A DNA stretch of 64,000 nucleotides from Rhizoclosmatium globosum (taxonomy: Eukaryota; Chytridiomycota; Chytridiomycetes; Chytridiales; Chytriomycetaceae), in contig MCGO01000094.1 of assembly GCA_002104985.1 (NCBI GenBank), forward strand, positions 93,560-157,559. Direction: 5' to 3'. Shown here piece by piece: positions 46,932-60,097 of this stretch (its first letter is position 1; each line of letters opens with the position of its first letter). The notes beneath the pieces are model-generated. The model was not told the DNA's origin. It was given only the letters and a program-made list of their open reading frames with translations, and did no database searches. The position numbers and the translations under genes are program-made.

Positions 46932-48779
46932 TCACAACAACCCATTCATCCTCAAAATCACATCCTCAACATCCCCTTCAACCCACCTCCTCCCACCATC
47001 CCGCCTCCTCAAACTCGACTTCCCCGGTACACCACCACGTAACCCCTCAACAACCTCCCTAACCCTCTTCACCTCCACACCCCTCTTCCCCTCCTCCCGC
47101 GCACGCACAGCCAGGATTTCAGACTCAACTGACATCCACCCTTGATCCAGGTGATTCCGCCTCGCCGCAAGCGCGTCGATTTCAGCGAGGAGGTGCGGGA
47201 GCGGTGTGATCATTGAGGTGTCGTTTGCGACGAGGAGGGACGCGGCGGGTGGGGAGAGGGGTGTGTGGGTGTGTCGTTTCCCCACGGTGTAAGTCGCGTT
47301 TGTTGTGTGTGGGTCGGGGTTTTTTAGTGTTTGGAAGTGGTGGTTGTGGTGGTGGGTTGGTGGGAGGGCGTCGATTTCGGCGAGGATGTGGGGGAGGGGT
47401 GCGATCATTGAGGTGTCGTTTGAGAAGAGGAGGGAGGTGTCTTTTGGGGCTAGGGATGAGATGATTGTTGATGTGGATGGGGGTGGTGGGATGTAGATGT
47501 GGGGTGGTGTTGAGGGTGTGTGGTTGAGAGGGAGGTTGGAGAGGGTTGAGAGGGAGGGGTGGTTGAGGAGAGTGTGCGCGAGGAGTTCTTGGGGGGATAT
47601 TTGGAAGGGTTGGGGGTGTGGCAGTGAGGGGGCAGTAGGAGCTTGAGACTGGGAAAGTGGTGGCGGGTTTGAAGGGGTTGGTTTGTTTTGGGGGTCAGTG
47701 GATGGTTCAATGGGTAGAGGGTCACTGGAGAGGGTTGAAAGGAGGTTTATCGGTGGTGCTGTAGGTTCTTGGAAGGGATGCTGAGTATCTGTTGGAAGAT
47801 CAAAATCTGTTTGAATATTTGCGTCAAATGTAAGCTTTCGAGGCAGTGGTTGGGTGGAAGAAACTTGATTTTCTAATAACGTTGGAGGGTTTAAAGGGTC
47901 TAGAAGGGATGATTGGCGTGTTTTGGGTGATTCGTCGGCATGAAGTTGAACATCGGGAATTCGGGGAGTTAGTAATGGTGGTAGAGGCGCAGCATGCACA
48001 GGAGAATCACGTCTTGATGTGTAGTAATGAGCCCAGTCTGATGGGTAAGAGAAAGATTTCTCCGTTTTCCTGTAAGAACGTGACGAGGTTTTTGAGGGCG
48101 ACGAAGAAGTTGAAGATCGGCGACTAGACTTGGATGAAGCTGAAGGTGCACACGACGACAAAGCAATTGAATGATTTTGCGATAGAAATTCATGGGTATT
48201 TGACGCGTCGAAAGATGCATTAGTTTGATTATCTGAATGGGATTTGTCATGGCTGAAGGGAAGAGAATGAAGCTCAGATTCCTGAAGTAAACGGTTGACA
48301 AGAGTAGACTGTGATTCCAGTAGAGAATCTGATGTCTTCTCCGTGGAATCAGTAGTAATATTCGTTCGTTGAGGTGATTGACAAGTTTGAGTTTGAGATT
48401 CCTCTCCAAGTCTCGTAGAATCCGATAGTATTAAAGTTGGTACAGACGGTGTCTTTTCCGAGTCTTCATTTCTCCTTCTTTGGTTTAATTTATCGAGCAA
48501 GGCCTCGCGTTCCGCCTGAGCCAATTGAAGAGCCCTACTCAGCTCGTCCTTTTCAGCTTCGGTTTTTGCACAGTGAGAAAGAAGCGAAAAGAGCTGAGAT
48601 CTGATGTTGTTTGAAAGGTCCAAGGATTGAGGGACTGTCAGTGGTGCTGTGTTCCCCTTCAACGACTTCCCCTTCACTTCATCCTTCAAAGCCACGTGTG
48701 TTTTTACTTTCTTTTGCGGAACAAGAGAACAATGTGGATGTCGCTGTTGATTGTGCACTTGAATCCAGGTACTATTCAT
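46932..48779 (-). CDS. long disordered protein with internal repeat, unknown
   Basis: Single exon, 615 residues from the Met at 48779; the frame is open a little further upstream but without an ATG. Residues about 45-100 hold a short coiled coil (FSLLSHCAKTEAEKDEL, QAEREALLDKLNQRR). Most of the rest is Ser/Pro/Thr/His-rich. A motif occurs twice near the C-terminus: SNDTSMIAPLPHILAEIDAL and ANDTSMITPLPHLLAEIDAL. The end is Arg/Gly/Val-rich (VREVVEGLRGGVPGKSSLRR) and finishes VEDVILRMNGLL. I do not recognise it. It is head-to-head with PRP43, 107 bp apart. Confidence 0.68.
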   Translation of the reverse strand: MNSTWIQVHNQQRHPHCSLVPQKKVKTHVALKDEVKGKSLKGNTAPLTVPQSLDLSNNIRSQLFSLLSHCAKTEAEKDELSRALQLAQAEREALLDKLNQRRRNEDSEKTPSVPTLILSDSTRLGEESQTQTCQSPQRTNITTDSTEKTSDSLLESQSTLVNRLLQESELHSLPFSHDKSHSDNQTNASFDASNTHEFLSQNHSIALSSCAPSASSKSSRRSSTSSSPSKTSSRSYRKTEKSFSYPSDWAHYYTSRRDSPVHAAPLPPLLTPRIPDVQLHADESPKTRQSSLLDPLNPPTLLENQVSSTQPLPRKLTFDANIQTDFDLPTDTQHPFQEPTAPPINLLSTLSSDPLPIEPSTDPQNKPTPSNPPPLSQSQAPTAPSLPHPQPFQISPQELLAHTLLNHPSLSTLSNLPLNHTPSTPPHIYIPPPPSTSTIISSLAPKDTSLLFSNDTSMIAPLPHILAEIDALPPTHHHNHHFQTLKNPDPHTTNATYTVGKRHTHTPLSPPAASLLVANDTSMITPLPHLLAEIDALAARRNHLDQGWMSVESEILAVRAREEGKRGVEVKRVREVVEGLRGGVPGKSSLRRRDGGRRWVEGDVEDVILRMNGLL

Positions 48780-48886
48780 TAGTTGTGTTTCCAGTTCACT
48801 TTCTTTCTTTCTTTTGTTTTTTTCGTTTGACAACTTCGCAGTTCACCAACAACCACCAACCAACCAACCAACAACCAAACCAACCA

Positions 48887-51335
<2,449 letters not shown>

Positions 51336-51548
51336 AGTTTTTTGTGGTTTTGGACTTGTGGTTGTTTTTTTTCTCGTTTGTTGGTTTTTTGGTTGGTTTT
51401 TTTATATTGATGTGGAATACCATCGTTTTTGCTAGTTTTAGTGTCGTGTACTTTATGAGTGAGATGGGGGATGTAAATCTTGTGTTGGTGGGAGTTTTGT
51501 CGCTTTTAGTCTTTCGTCGAATCGCGTTCTGCTACAAAGAAAACAACA

Positions 51549-53858
51549 ATGAATCGTTTGATGGCCTCCCACAAGGCCCAAAGCCTCAGCAGCGATCAAG
51601 AGATCAACGATGGTCTTGGTGAGGCTCGTTTATTCTCTTAAGGACAAGACTGACAGTTTCTTATCACGCTTAAGCTGAAATTGAACTGCAGAAACTGCAG
51701 CGCCAGTACAGAATCATGGAAGGTGACCGAAAAGCTTATTCCGAGGAATCAAGACTTGTTATCACAAAGCAAAGGTAAAAGAAGAAGAAGAAGGTATCTC
51801 AAGATTCTAACTGTAATATCAGACATACTATTGAAAAATTGAAACGCGATAACGAGCACCTACACGACGAGTTACGGCTTCTCGAAACGCGTAACGAAGA
51901 CCGTAGACGTAACGGAGCCCAAAGCAAAAAAGCTGAAATCATGGCTGATCAAGCTGGTATTGTTTCCCATCTGGTCGTGATGTGTTTCTGATACGATAAA
52001 AAAAATAACTAGATACATTCCAAAAGAAGATCAAGTTGATTCTCTCTGAAATAAGCAGCTTGGACCAACAAATCGTCACCATGGACAAAGAAATTGATCA
52101 GGAACGTGCACAACTTGGAGGTGTCAATGCCGCCTCGCAAAACACAGAAGCCATTGAGAAGCAGATTCGAGTTCTCGAAAACAGACTTGACAAGGCGCTT
52201 GTTAAATTCAACAAGTCTCTTGCTGTCAACAAACGATTGAGAGCTACTATTGACAACCTGAGACGAGAGAGACTTGTGTTTGATAACATTTATCGCAAGT
52301 TTGAGAGGGAGTTGATGGAGCAGAAGAAGCAGATGGCTGAGATTATTGAAATGAGTAATTCTGCTTATGAGGCTAGGTTTGTATTTTCATTTTGTACAGG
52401 GGAAGATGAACTCTAACTTTGGGATATTGAAGAGATGAAGCACAAGCTAAAATCATTGTGTTACGTGAGAAGGCTGATAAGGAATATCAAGCGTACGTCC
52501 AAGAAATCAAGGAGCTTGACCGTGCTTTGGAGCAGGACAGAAAACTGAAAGAGTTCATGGCGACCAAAGTTGCTGATAGAGGAGAGAATCTTGAGAATGG
52601 CTTCTCTTCTCGTAAACGAAACGGTTTGCAACGAATTTTTTCCACGTTTCCTCTCACACAGGGTGGTGCTAATATTAGAACCTATAAAACAGAGAAAGAA
52701 TCCGGAAACAAAAACATGCAATCCCAAGACGACGTCAGCGAGTCTCTCGACACCTACGAAAAAGCGTTTGCTGAAATCAGAAAAGTTACTGGAACGCAGG
52801 ATATCGGGGAACTCGTGCAACGGTTCAAAGCCGTCGAAGACCAAAACTTTTCGCTCTTCAATTACGTTAATGAAATCAATAACGAGATTGAGAAGATGGC
52901 GGAAGAGATTGTTCATGTCCAGAGACGTATTGATGGCTTGAAGGTTGAAATGGTTGCTGCGGAAGAAGAGACGAAGAGGATTATGCGTGGATTGGAGGTT
53001 TGCCCACTTAATTTCATTTACCGTGTGTTGTATGTACTCAGTTGACATTCAAAAACAAAGAACACGCTCGAACAATCCAAGGAAAAATGCGGTCACTATG
53101 AAAAAGACTACCTTGAGACAACACAGCTCCTAGACGATCTTCGTAAAGGAACAGAACGGCTCATTAAACTCTTCCGAGCAACTCACCTGGCTAGTTGCAT
53201 CCCCAAGCCAGTTCCAGCAGCTGAAGGTGAGACCGCTGTCGAAATCAACAAGACGGAAGAAGAGAAACAGCAGGAAGAAAGCGAAAAGGATGGAAAACCT
53301 GAAGTTCGATCCATGAGTGCCAGAATGCGTGCGGAATTCGCGCAAGCTACTGACGCGTTGCTTGGATCTCATGGAGTTACCGACACGAATTTGTTGCAGT
53401 GTTTGGGACTTGTTGAGCTTAAGGCGAATGAACTCTTGACTCTTCATTATGTATTCAACAACCAGAAGAAGAGCAGTGCTGGAGAAGATAAGGGAGACGC
53501 TAAAGAGAGTGGGGTTGTTATTCCCATCAATGGTGTTGGTGGTTTGTTGGGACAAGGACCAATGGCTGTTGTGAACAATTTGACAATCGTGGCTCCAAGC
53601 ACTGGGTATGATTTTTCGAAGTTCAACTGAGTTTTAATTGTTTTCTTAGCGATGACCACGACGGTGACGATGACATTTCGGACGAAGAAGACAGACCGTT
53701 GACAAGGGAAGAGCTCACTCAAAAGACTCTTCGCGGGGTAAATTAATTATATCAAATTATGCAATTGTACTAATCTTGTTGCTGGACAGCTTTCTAAACG
53801 AGAGAAGACGGCCGGAGCCCCGAAAACAGCTCAGAAGAAAAAGAAGAAGCAAGCTTAA
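51549..53858 (+). CDS. ODAD1: outer dynein arm docking complex subunit (ODAD1/CCDC114 family)
   Basis: Exons 51549-51618, 51675-51774, 51823-51956, 52013-52376, 52433-52997, 53061-53605, 53650-53737 and 53790-53858 give about 644 residues, nearly all coiled coil. The order of conserved blocks is that of CCDC114/CCDC63 and Chlamydomonas DC2: ELQKLQRQYRIMEGDRKAY near the start, TIEKLKRDNEHLHDELRLL, LENRLDKALVKFNKSL, LRRERLVFDNIYRKFE, YEKAFAEIRKVTGTQDI, and VEDQNFSLFNYVNEIN. The tail is acidic then Lys-rich. It anchors outer dynein arms to doublet microtubules, so it implies a motile flagellum. A possible extra 81-nt intron (52612-52692) would keep the frame and remove 27 poorly conserved residues; I left it in. 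Confidence 0.88.
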
Positions 53859-53969
53859 TACCAAACCACCCTTTTAAATTTATTCGTTTCTCTTATATTC
53901 TTGATACAACAGTGAACTCGATAATTAAGTATACAATAAAAGAAATCGTGAATATCTTTTCCGTCGTCA

Positions 53970-55298
53970 TCATCTATCGAAAACTGTGCCCCAAGACCGA
54001 TCCAACCAAGTATTCCGCCTCGGTAAAGGCTCATATTCGTATATACTAGACTGAGCAGTAACAACGTCCCTTACCGGGTGTATCTGAACCATCAACTCCG
54101 CAGCAGCCTGCATCCGTTCATAATAATTACCAAACGTTTTCAAATCCTTTGAAGCGACAGCTCGCGCTATACCATCCATCCCATTATCCGCATTCACAAA
54201 CCTAGGCAGCCTTATTGTCTCGGGATCCACAGCAGCCCAGTACACGTCACCTGGCGTCTGTGGCTTTCCATGCGATATATACGCAGGCGCTGTATTCGGT
54301 TTCCCGAATTGGAACTGGAGGACCCGGTTCTCGAAACTGAATGGAGCCGGGATGAGGACTTTACGGGTTTTGGGTTTGATTGGTTTGTATGGTTCTGCTG
54401 TCCATGGTTCGCGTTCGACGACGACTTTGACAAACTTTGTGGGGGGTTTGTGGTGGAGGGGTGGGAGTTTTGATTTGTGGAAGTTGGGTTTCTTTATAGC
54501 GATTCGTGGGGGAGGTGGGGGTGGGGGTGGAGGAGAGGGGCGACTTGGTTTTGGTTGTGGCTTTGGTGGCGACGGTTTTCTCTTCATGGGAGGTGGAGGT
54601 GGAGGAGTTGGTGGGGTTTCGGGCATTATAAAGGGGGTTTCGGGAATGTAAGTTGGGCGTCGAATTTTTGGAGGTGATTTTGGAGGCGGTGTTGGTGGCT
54701 TGACTGGGTTCAAGAGGGCTTTCGCAGAAGGGGACAAGAATGGTAAGCCTTCTTCCACCATAATTGTCATAACGCTGTCTAGACCTCCATGCTCATAGAA
54801 ATCGCCGGCGAGACCAAAGTTTTGCATGCAAGTTCGGATTTCAAGAAGTGCCTCGTTTAAACGATCAATCGGGTCTCGGGTATCAAGTTCATCTTTTGAT
54901 TCAATTGATGATGCTGGACCAGACAGAACTGAAGAGCTTCCGCCTTTAGACTTTGTCGTATCAGCAACGAGATTTCCTCCAACCGAAACGGATGAACTTT
55001 TAATTGTCGCACTCTTGGCAGCATTCAGTGCGATATTTGATGGGGCCGTTTCAACCACTTTGGGAGCATCAGGTTTTTCTTGATTCGATAAGGCGTCAAA
55101 ATCGACATCTTCATCAAAGCTGATTGCGTTCATCATCTGATTAAGTCCAGACAGTGTAACATCAGCCAATATCCCCTTGGCTTTGAACATAACACCATAT
55201 AGTTCTTCCTGCCTCTCCTCTGAAAGACTCTCAAGAATCAGAATAATATCTTGAAGCTTTTTTGCTTTGGCTTCCCTGTCTTCATCAGTGGTGTCCAT
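53970..55298 (-). CDS. unknown protein with polyproline centre, paralogue 1
   Basis: Single exon, 442 residues from the Met at 55298 (an earlier Met at 55352 is possible). The N-terminal about 70 residues are helical (LQDIILILESLSEERQEELY, GLNQMMNAISFDED); a Ser-rich linker follows, then a helical block (RLNEALLEIRTCMQNFGLAG), a basic Pro-rich centre (PPTPPPPPPMKRKPSPP), and a C-terminal segment DVYWAAVDPETIRLPRFVNADN... ARAVASKDLKTFGNYYERM. The N- and C-terminal parts correspond to those of the next gene. I do not recognise the family. The surrounding axoneme genes make a flagellar role plausible, by inference only. Confidence 0.72.
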   Translation of the reverse strand: MDTTDEDREAKAKKLQDIILILESLSEERQEELYGVMFKAKGILADVTLSGLNQMMNAISFDEDVDFDALSNQEKPDAPKVVETAPSNIALNAAKSATIKSSSVSVGGNLVADTTKSKGGSSSVLSGPASSIESKDELDTRDPIDRLNEALLEIRTCMQNFGLAGDFYEHGGLDSVMTIMVEEGLPFLSPSAKALLNPVKPPTPPPKSPPKIRRPTYIPETPFIMPETPPTPPPPPPMKRKPSPPKPQPKPSRPSPPPPPPPPPRIAIKKPNFHKSKLPPLHHKPPTKFVKVVVEREPWTAEPYKPIKPKTRKVLIPAPFSFENRVLQFQFGKPNTAPAYISHGKPQTPGDVYWAAVDPETIRLPRFVNADNGMDGIARAVASKDLKTFGNYYERMQAAAELMVQIHPVRDVVTAQSSIYEYEPLPRRNTWLDRSWGTVFDR

Positions 55299-55390
55299 AA
55301 TTGTGAAAGAATAGTGCCTTTCAGTTTTCCCATTGTTTCCACCAAATCGCATTCGAAAAACCCAACGTCATTGTCAATTTCCCCTTTATT

Positions 55391-56709
55391 TCAATATTTT
55401 ATTGAAGCATGGAAACGCGCCATCGACATTAGCTTTACAACTGTTTCCATGCGCGATTCGTAATTATTGTATACTGGTAAGTCCCTGTCAACTATAACGT
55501 GCGCAACTTTATCCAAGTCCCAAGGCTCGTGAAGCGTATTCGGTGGTCGAATTATTTGTCGGTCGACAGGGCTCCACCATTTATCGTGTTTATATTTGTG
55601 AAGTTGTCGTTGTCCATACACTCCAAACTTTTTGAATGGATGGTCATCATCTTCAGAGGAGAGATTTCGAATTTGTTGTTGTATTGATGAAGTGACATCA
55701 CGAGGTTTTGGTGCAACATACAGTGGTCTTGATGGAAGTTTCGATTCTTTTGGTTTCTTGAGCTTGTTGGCGTCGAGTATGGGGAGTGTTGCAAACTGAG
55801 GTTCCGACTTTGTCACTTGGGATGGCCGTGGCTCTGCATTAATTGGAGGCAGTGTAGATACTGGATGTGAAGTTTGTGGCTGAATTTCGGAGGAATCATC
55901 ACCCGTCTTCCATTCAGATGGCGACATGTTATCGTCTATATTTTTCTCCATTGCAGCGATGTTAGCGGCATTATCTTTCGGTTTTGATGAAGCACGGCGT
56001 TCGTTGAGACCGGGTTTGAGAGTGTGACTTTCACGACGTTTCGTTTCAGAGGGTTGAGCCTTTTGTGGTAGAACCCCTGCGTTTGATTTTCGTTTTATGT
56101 TTGTAGGCGGTTTCAAACTAGTTGCAATTGATGACTTTCTTCGGGTCTTTTTCTTTGTATTTTCAGTTCCATCATGTTGCTCAAGTACTGTAGCGTCGAG
56201 GTTCTCTTCAACTAATGGCAGCTCTGTAGTAAGAGATTTCAGAGCGTTTTCAGGTGTAATTGCCATCAAAGCGCGCACAATTGGATCGTTTGCAGTCATT
56301 CCAGCTTCTGCCAACCGTGAGAGCATCTTTGCAGCCAATGAGTTCATGCCTTTGGCCAACAAGAAAGTTCTCAGAGCAACGAGTGATTCTTGTACTTTTT
56401 TAGTTAAATCATTGCCAGAGATGGAATATTGGGAATCAAATATATCATCATCATCGAAATCGCCATCTTCCATATTGCGTGAGATTCCAATAAAGGTCTT
56501 GTTGAGCTTATTGAGAGCCATAGTAGCGAGTAACTCTTCTGCCGTTCGAAGAAGCTCTTGTATCTTGTAAAAGTCAGTTGCTAGTGTTTATACTATAGAA
56601 GTGAGGAGAAGGTAAATACTTGGTGGGTTTCATCTTCCGGAATCTCTTCCAACAACTGGATCAAAACGGTAAGGTATCGAGCTTCTGGTGATTCGTCGAA
56701 TCCATCCAT
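55391..56709 (-). CDS. unknown protein, paralogue 2
   Basis: Two exons, 56620-56709 and 55391-56563, give 420 residues. The N-terminus (MDGFDESPEARYLTVLIQLL) parallels that of the adjacent gene, followed by a helical region (LLRTAEELLATMALNKLNK, VALRTFLLAKGMNSLAAKM), a basic disordered middle (ENTKKKTRRKSS, ETKRRESHTL), and the C-terminal block WWSPVDRQIIRPPNTLHEP... HVIVDRDLPVYNNYESRM, which lines up with VYWAAVDPETIRLPRFV... ARAVASKDLKTFGNYYERM next door. This suggests an old tandem duplication. No known domain. It starts 106 bp from the divergent IPI1 gene. Confidence 0.72.
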
Positions 56710-56815
56710 GTTTCTTAATTCCGGATTGGTGTTCTGATCCAATTTCTTTCTTTCTTCTTTCTTTTTTTCCCACCAATCAGTTGAGCCAACCAAACACCTT
56801 TCCACCGCACTTCAA

Positions 56816-59800
56816 ATGGCACCAAAGAAGAAGAAAGAAAAGGACTTCAAGGCAAGAATACTCTGAATAACCTTAAACGATGCTGACTAATACTTATCCC
56901 TCACCAGAAAAAGCGGCTGAATGTCGGTGGTGCAAAGGACCAAGGCAACGTCACAAACATGTCCTTCAAAACAAAGTCGATCGTCGTTCGGACTCAGTCC
57001 GTTGCGGACCACGACTTGGACGCTGCCGATTCCGCGAAACAATCGAACATTGATCTCAAGAACATTCTGGCAATGACATCCCACTTTAACACTTCAAATA
57101 GAAAGGGTGCGTTTAGTGCACCGTTAATTGGTTTAATTGGTTTAATTGAGTAATTATCCACCCAGATGCTCTCAATCGATTGAAGGACTTGATCACGGAC
57201 GACCCTCGCACAATGGTTCTGCACTTGAGTCAAATCATCAATGGCGTCGCTCCTATTCTCTTGGACCGTGAATATGAAGTCAGAAAGGCTTTGATTCAGT
57301 TTGCCAAAGTGCTCGTGAAACTGGCTCCTGCGGTAATAACACATAATACGCGACTCATTATCTGACTCCACTTGTTTCAGAAACTCTTGATGCCATTTGT
57401 CACTGTTGTTATTACATACGCTTGCTCTGCCATGAACCATATCGTTAATGAAATCAGATACGATGCTGTCAGATTCATCAATATTTGGATTGAGACTTTC
57501 CCGGCTTCGTTTGTGGGCCCTTCCGATCAGATTATTCAGAATTACATGTCATTGTTGAGTTTGAAGCGACAGAAAGTGACTGGTGCGTGAATTCTCTTCG
57601 AATGGTATCAAGGGTTCTAACAGTCTCAAGGCCAAGATTCTTTCATCAAAAAGTCAAAGGAGGCTGCAATGGACAGCGTATGTTTTCTCAGCCTTGTTTT
57701 TCTTGGGGCTCACATTGAAGTCTAGGATCAAATCGTGGTTCTCAGCAGTATGAGCAAGTTACTCGATATTTCTGGCGATTTGACACTGGGTGAAACAAAG
57801 TAATTTTTAACTATAATGAGCAAGTATGAATCTTACTCTGTGAAAATCAGGCAACCTTCAGCTTATTCATTGTACTTCAAAAGTGTAAGTCCTTCACCCC
57901 CGTTTTGGAACGAATTAAATATTATCATAGGATATTACACTTAAACGAAGCGCTGACCGATGGGCCCAAAGCGCGAAATGGAACTTGGACGTCTTCGGCG
58001 TCCCTCTTTCCTCCCTCAACAAACCCGTTCAATCCCTACCTAGCATAAATTCAAACGATCGTATTAAACTTACTCTTGGTGAAACTGTCGTGGCTGCCAA
58101 AGCTGCTCCAACCATCAAATGGGGACCGTCAGACTTTGTCAACGCGATTGTCCCTGCGTGTATCGACATTTGGCTTGAAGCTGTACCGTTGGTTCTGTCT
58201 GGAGTAATGATCAACGAAAACCAGTCGCTTGAGAAGTTGAATTTGGCGATGGCGATTATACATCAAGCGCTTGTAAAACATGTTGCAGTTTGCACTGACG
58301 TTGAGAGGAAAGCGATTGTGAGTGCGTTCTCCAAGCATATATTGGTTTCGTTCCCGTATGGAAACAATGCGGTTGGGATTAAAACGGAATATGTAAGCAG
58401 CTTCTGGTTTGTAAATAACTTGTAAACTGAAGAATTTTACAGTGTGAACAAGTCCTTCAAGAAATGAACATCAAAACATGTGAAATCGTTTCACTGTTCC
58501 ACAAGTCGGACTGGTCGGGTGGACAAAGCGAAAATAACAGCTGGGAGGAGAAGATGTTTGATTACATTTTCAAAATAATTGCGGCCAAGGTCAGACACGT
58601 ACTTTCCTAAACCGGGAATGAGCATTAACATAAAGTTCAGGATGACATCCTCCCACTCCAATCAATGAAAATGATTTTCCCACTCTGCGAAGCAACTATT
58701 CGCTCTTCAACTAAACGCGGCCCAAAGCTCATGGAACTTCTTGTCCGTCGACACAAAGAACTTAGCCCGAAAACAGCGCTCTGGTCCGAAATGTTTGCAT
58801 TTATCGAAAAGGGGTTCATGGAAATCAATCCAACTGTCAACAACACTTCGAAAGTGGAATGGATTTCGTATTTGCCAAAGGCGCTTTGGGGTCTCGGGAA
58901 TTCAAATGAACGAGCGAGTAAAAGTATTCTTGCGTTTTTGTCAACAGTGTTGCGGACGTTGCCTCAAACAGAGGAGTCGTTGGTATGTTTAAATGTTGGG
59001 TGCCAGTCAAGGATTAATTCTGGGTTTTGCAGAAACTCGGAAATAATACTCAAAATGCCATTATTCCGTTCTTTTACGTCGTCACGCCTCAGAAGGGGCC
59101 CATTTATGGACCGTTCTTGCTGTTGTCAGTTGAAACTCAAAAGGCTGCTATCGAAATGCTGTATTATCTCCCCACTTGGTCCGAGAAACTTGTTAGCGCA
59201 TTGGCTTCATGCTTGATATGTAAGATTGATGAATATTTTTTTTTTGCACACGTGTTTCTAACAATCATTACAGCACCAACCGCTGACGTTAGCATCATCT
59301 CACGCGCCTTTGAAATCACTTTTGAGCGACAAAGTTTCCCCAACATTGTTTTGGAGTGGGATATCTTTTTCGGATTCGTGTTTACAGTCGGAGTCGTTGG
59401 ATCCACTTCTGACTTGTTGGGACGACTTGAAGGTTCGGAGTTGGCTACATATGAGAGCTATGGGACCGCATTTGGTCAAGTTGCGAAGGGTGAGCTCGAG
59501 CAGAAATGTGGTGCTCTGTCGGGACTTGAAGTAGCCTTGGTTCGACGTCGTGTGTATCTGAGCAGGGTAAGTCTTCATTTTTGGATGTGGCAGTGGATCT
59601 AAATCGTTCTGCTATTAGATGGTCGCGCAACTTCTTCGCTCTCATTTCAATAACGGGGCTCTCGAATTCACGCTCGATGTATTGGCAGCATTCCAGGTTT
59701 TTACCGTCTTATGTTTTGTAATATTTGACACTTACCGACTCTAAGGTGAACATCAAAACTTTGGATTCATTCTTCGGATTATCTTCCCTCTTGTCTGCGA

Positions 59801-60066
59801 TTCTCGAAGAAGCAGGACCAGTGGAGCTAAACAATGAGTTCTTGTCACACGTTTCAGGACTTTGTTCAGCGGCGATTTTGATGTGCCTCGCCACAAGTCA
59901 TGAAAACTACGACCTTTTCAAAATGTCCGCGGACGTGAGTCTAGAGGTTCTTACGTATCTTCCAGGAATTGTAGGCCAATTTAGGGAGACGTTTTCTGCC
60001 AACTCGAAGAACTTGTCGTACTCATTAAAAGATCGTGTAAAAATGATTTTGGATCGATTGCAATAA
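56816..60066 (+). CDS. IPI1: IPI1/TEX10, Rix1-complex ribosome assembly factor
   Basis: A gene of about fifteen small exons (the first are 56816-56851, 56908-57106, 57166-57332, 57381-57582, 57631-57677, 57726 onward). The N-terminal Ipi1 signature is clear: KKKKEKDFKKKRLNVGG, TNMSFKTKSIVV, LKNILAMTSHFNTSNRKDALNRLKDLI, followed by helical-repeat sequence through VNEIRYDAVRFINIWIETFP and on to the end. With Rix1 and Ipi3 it drives ITS2 processing and release of pre-60S particles in the nucleoplasm. Intron 1 has no GT donor: exon 1 ends TTCAAG and the intron begins GCAAGA, a GC-AG intron. The frame is intact. The C-terminal half is weakly conserved in this family, so exact internal exon edges are less sure. 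Confidence 0.85.
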
Positions 60067-60097
60067 AGATAAATTTTATTCAAAAATATGTTTTCAT

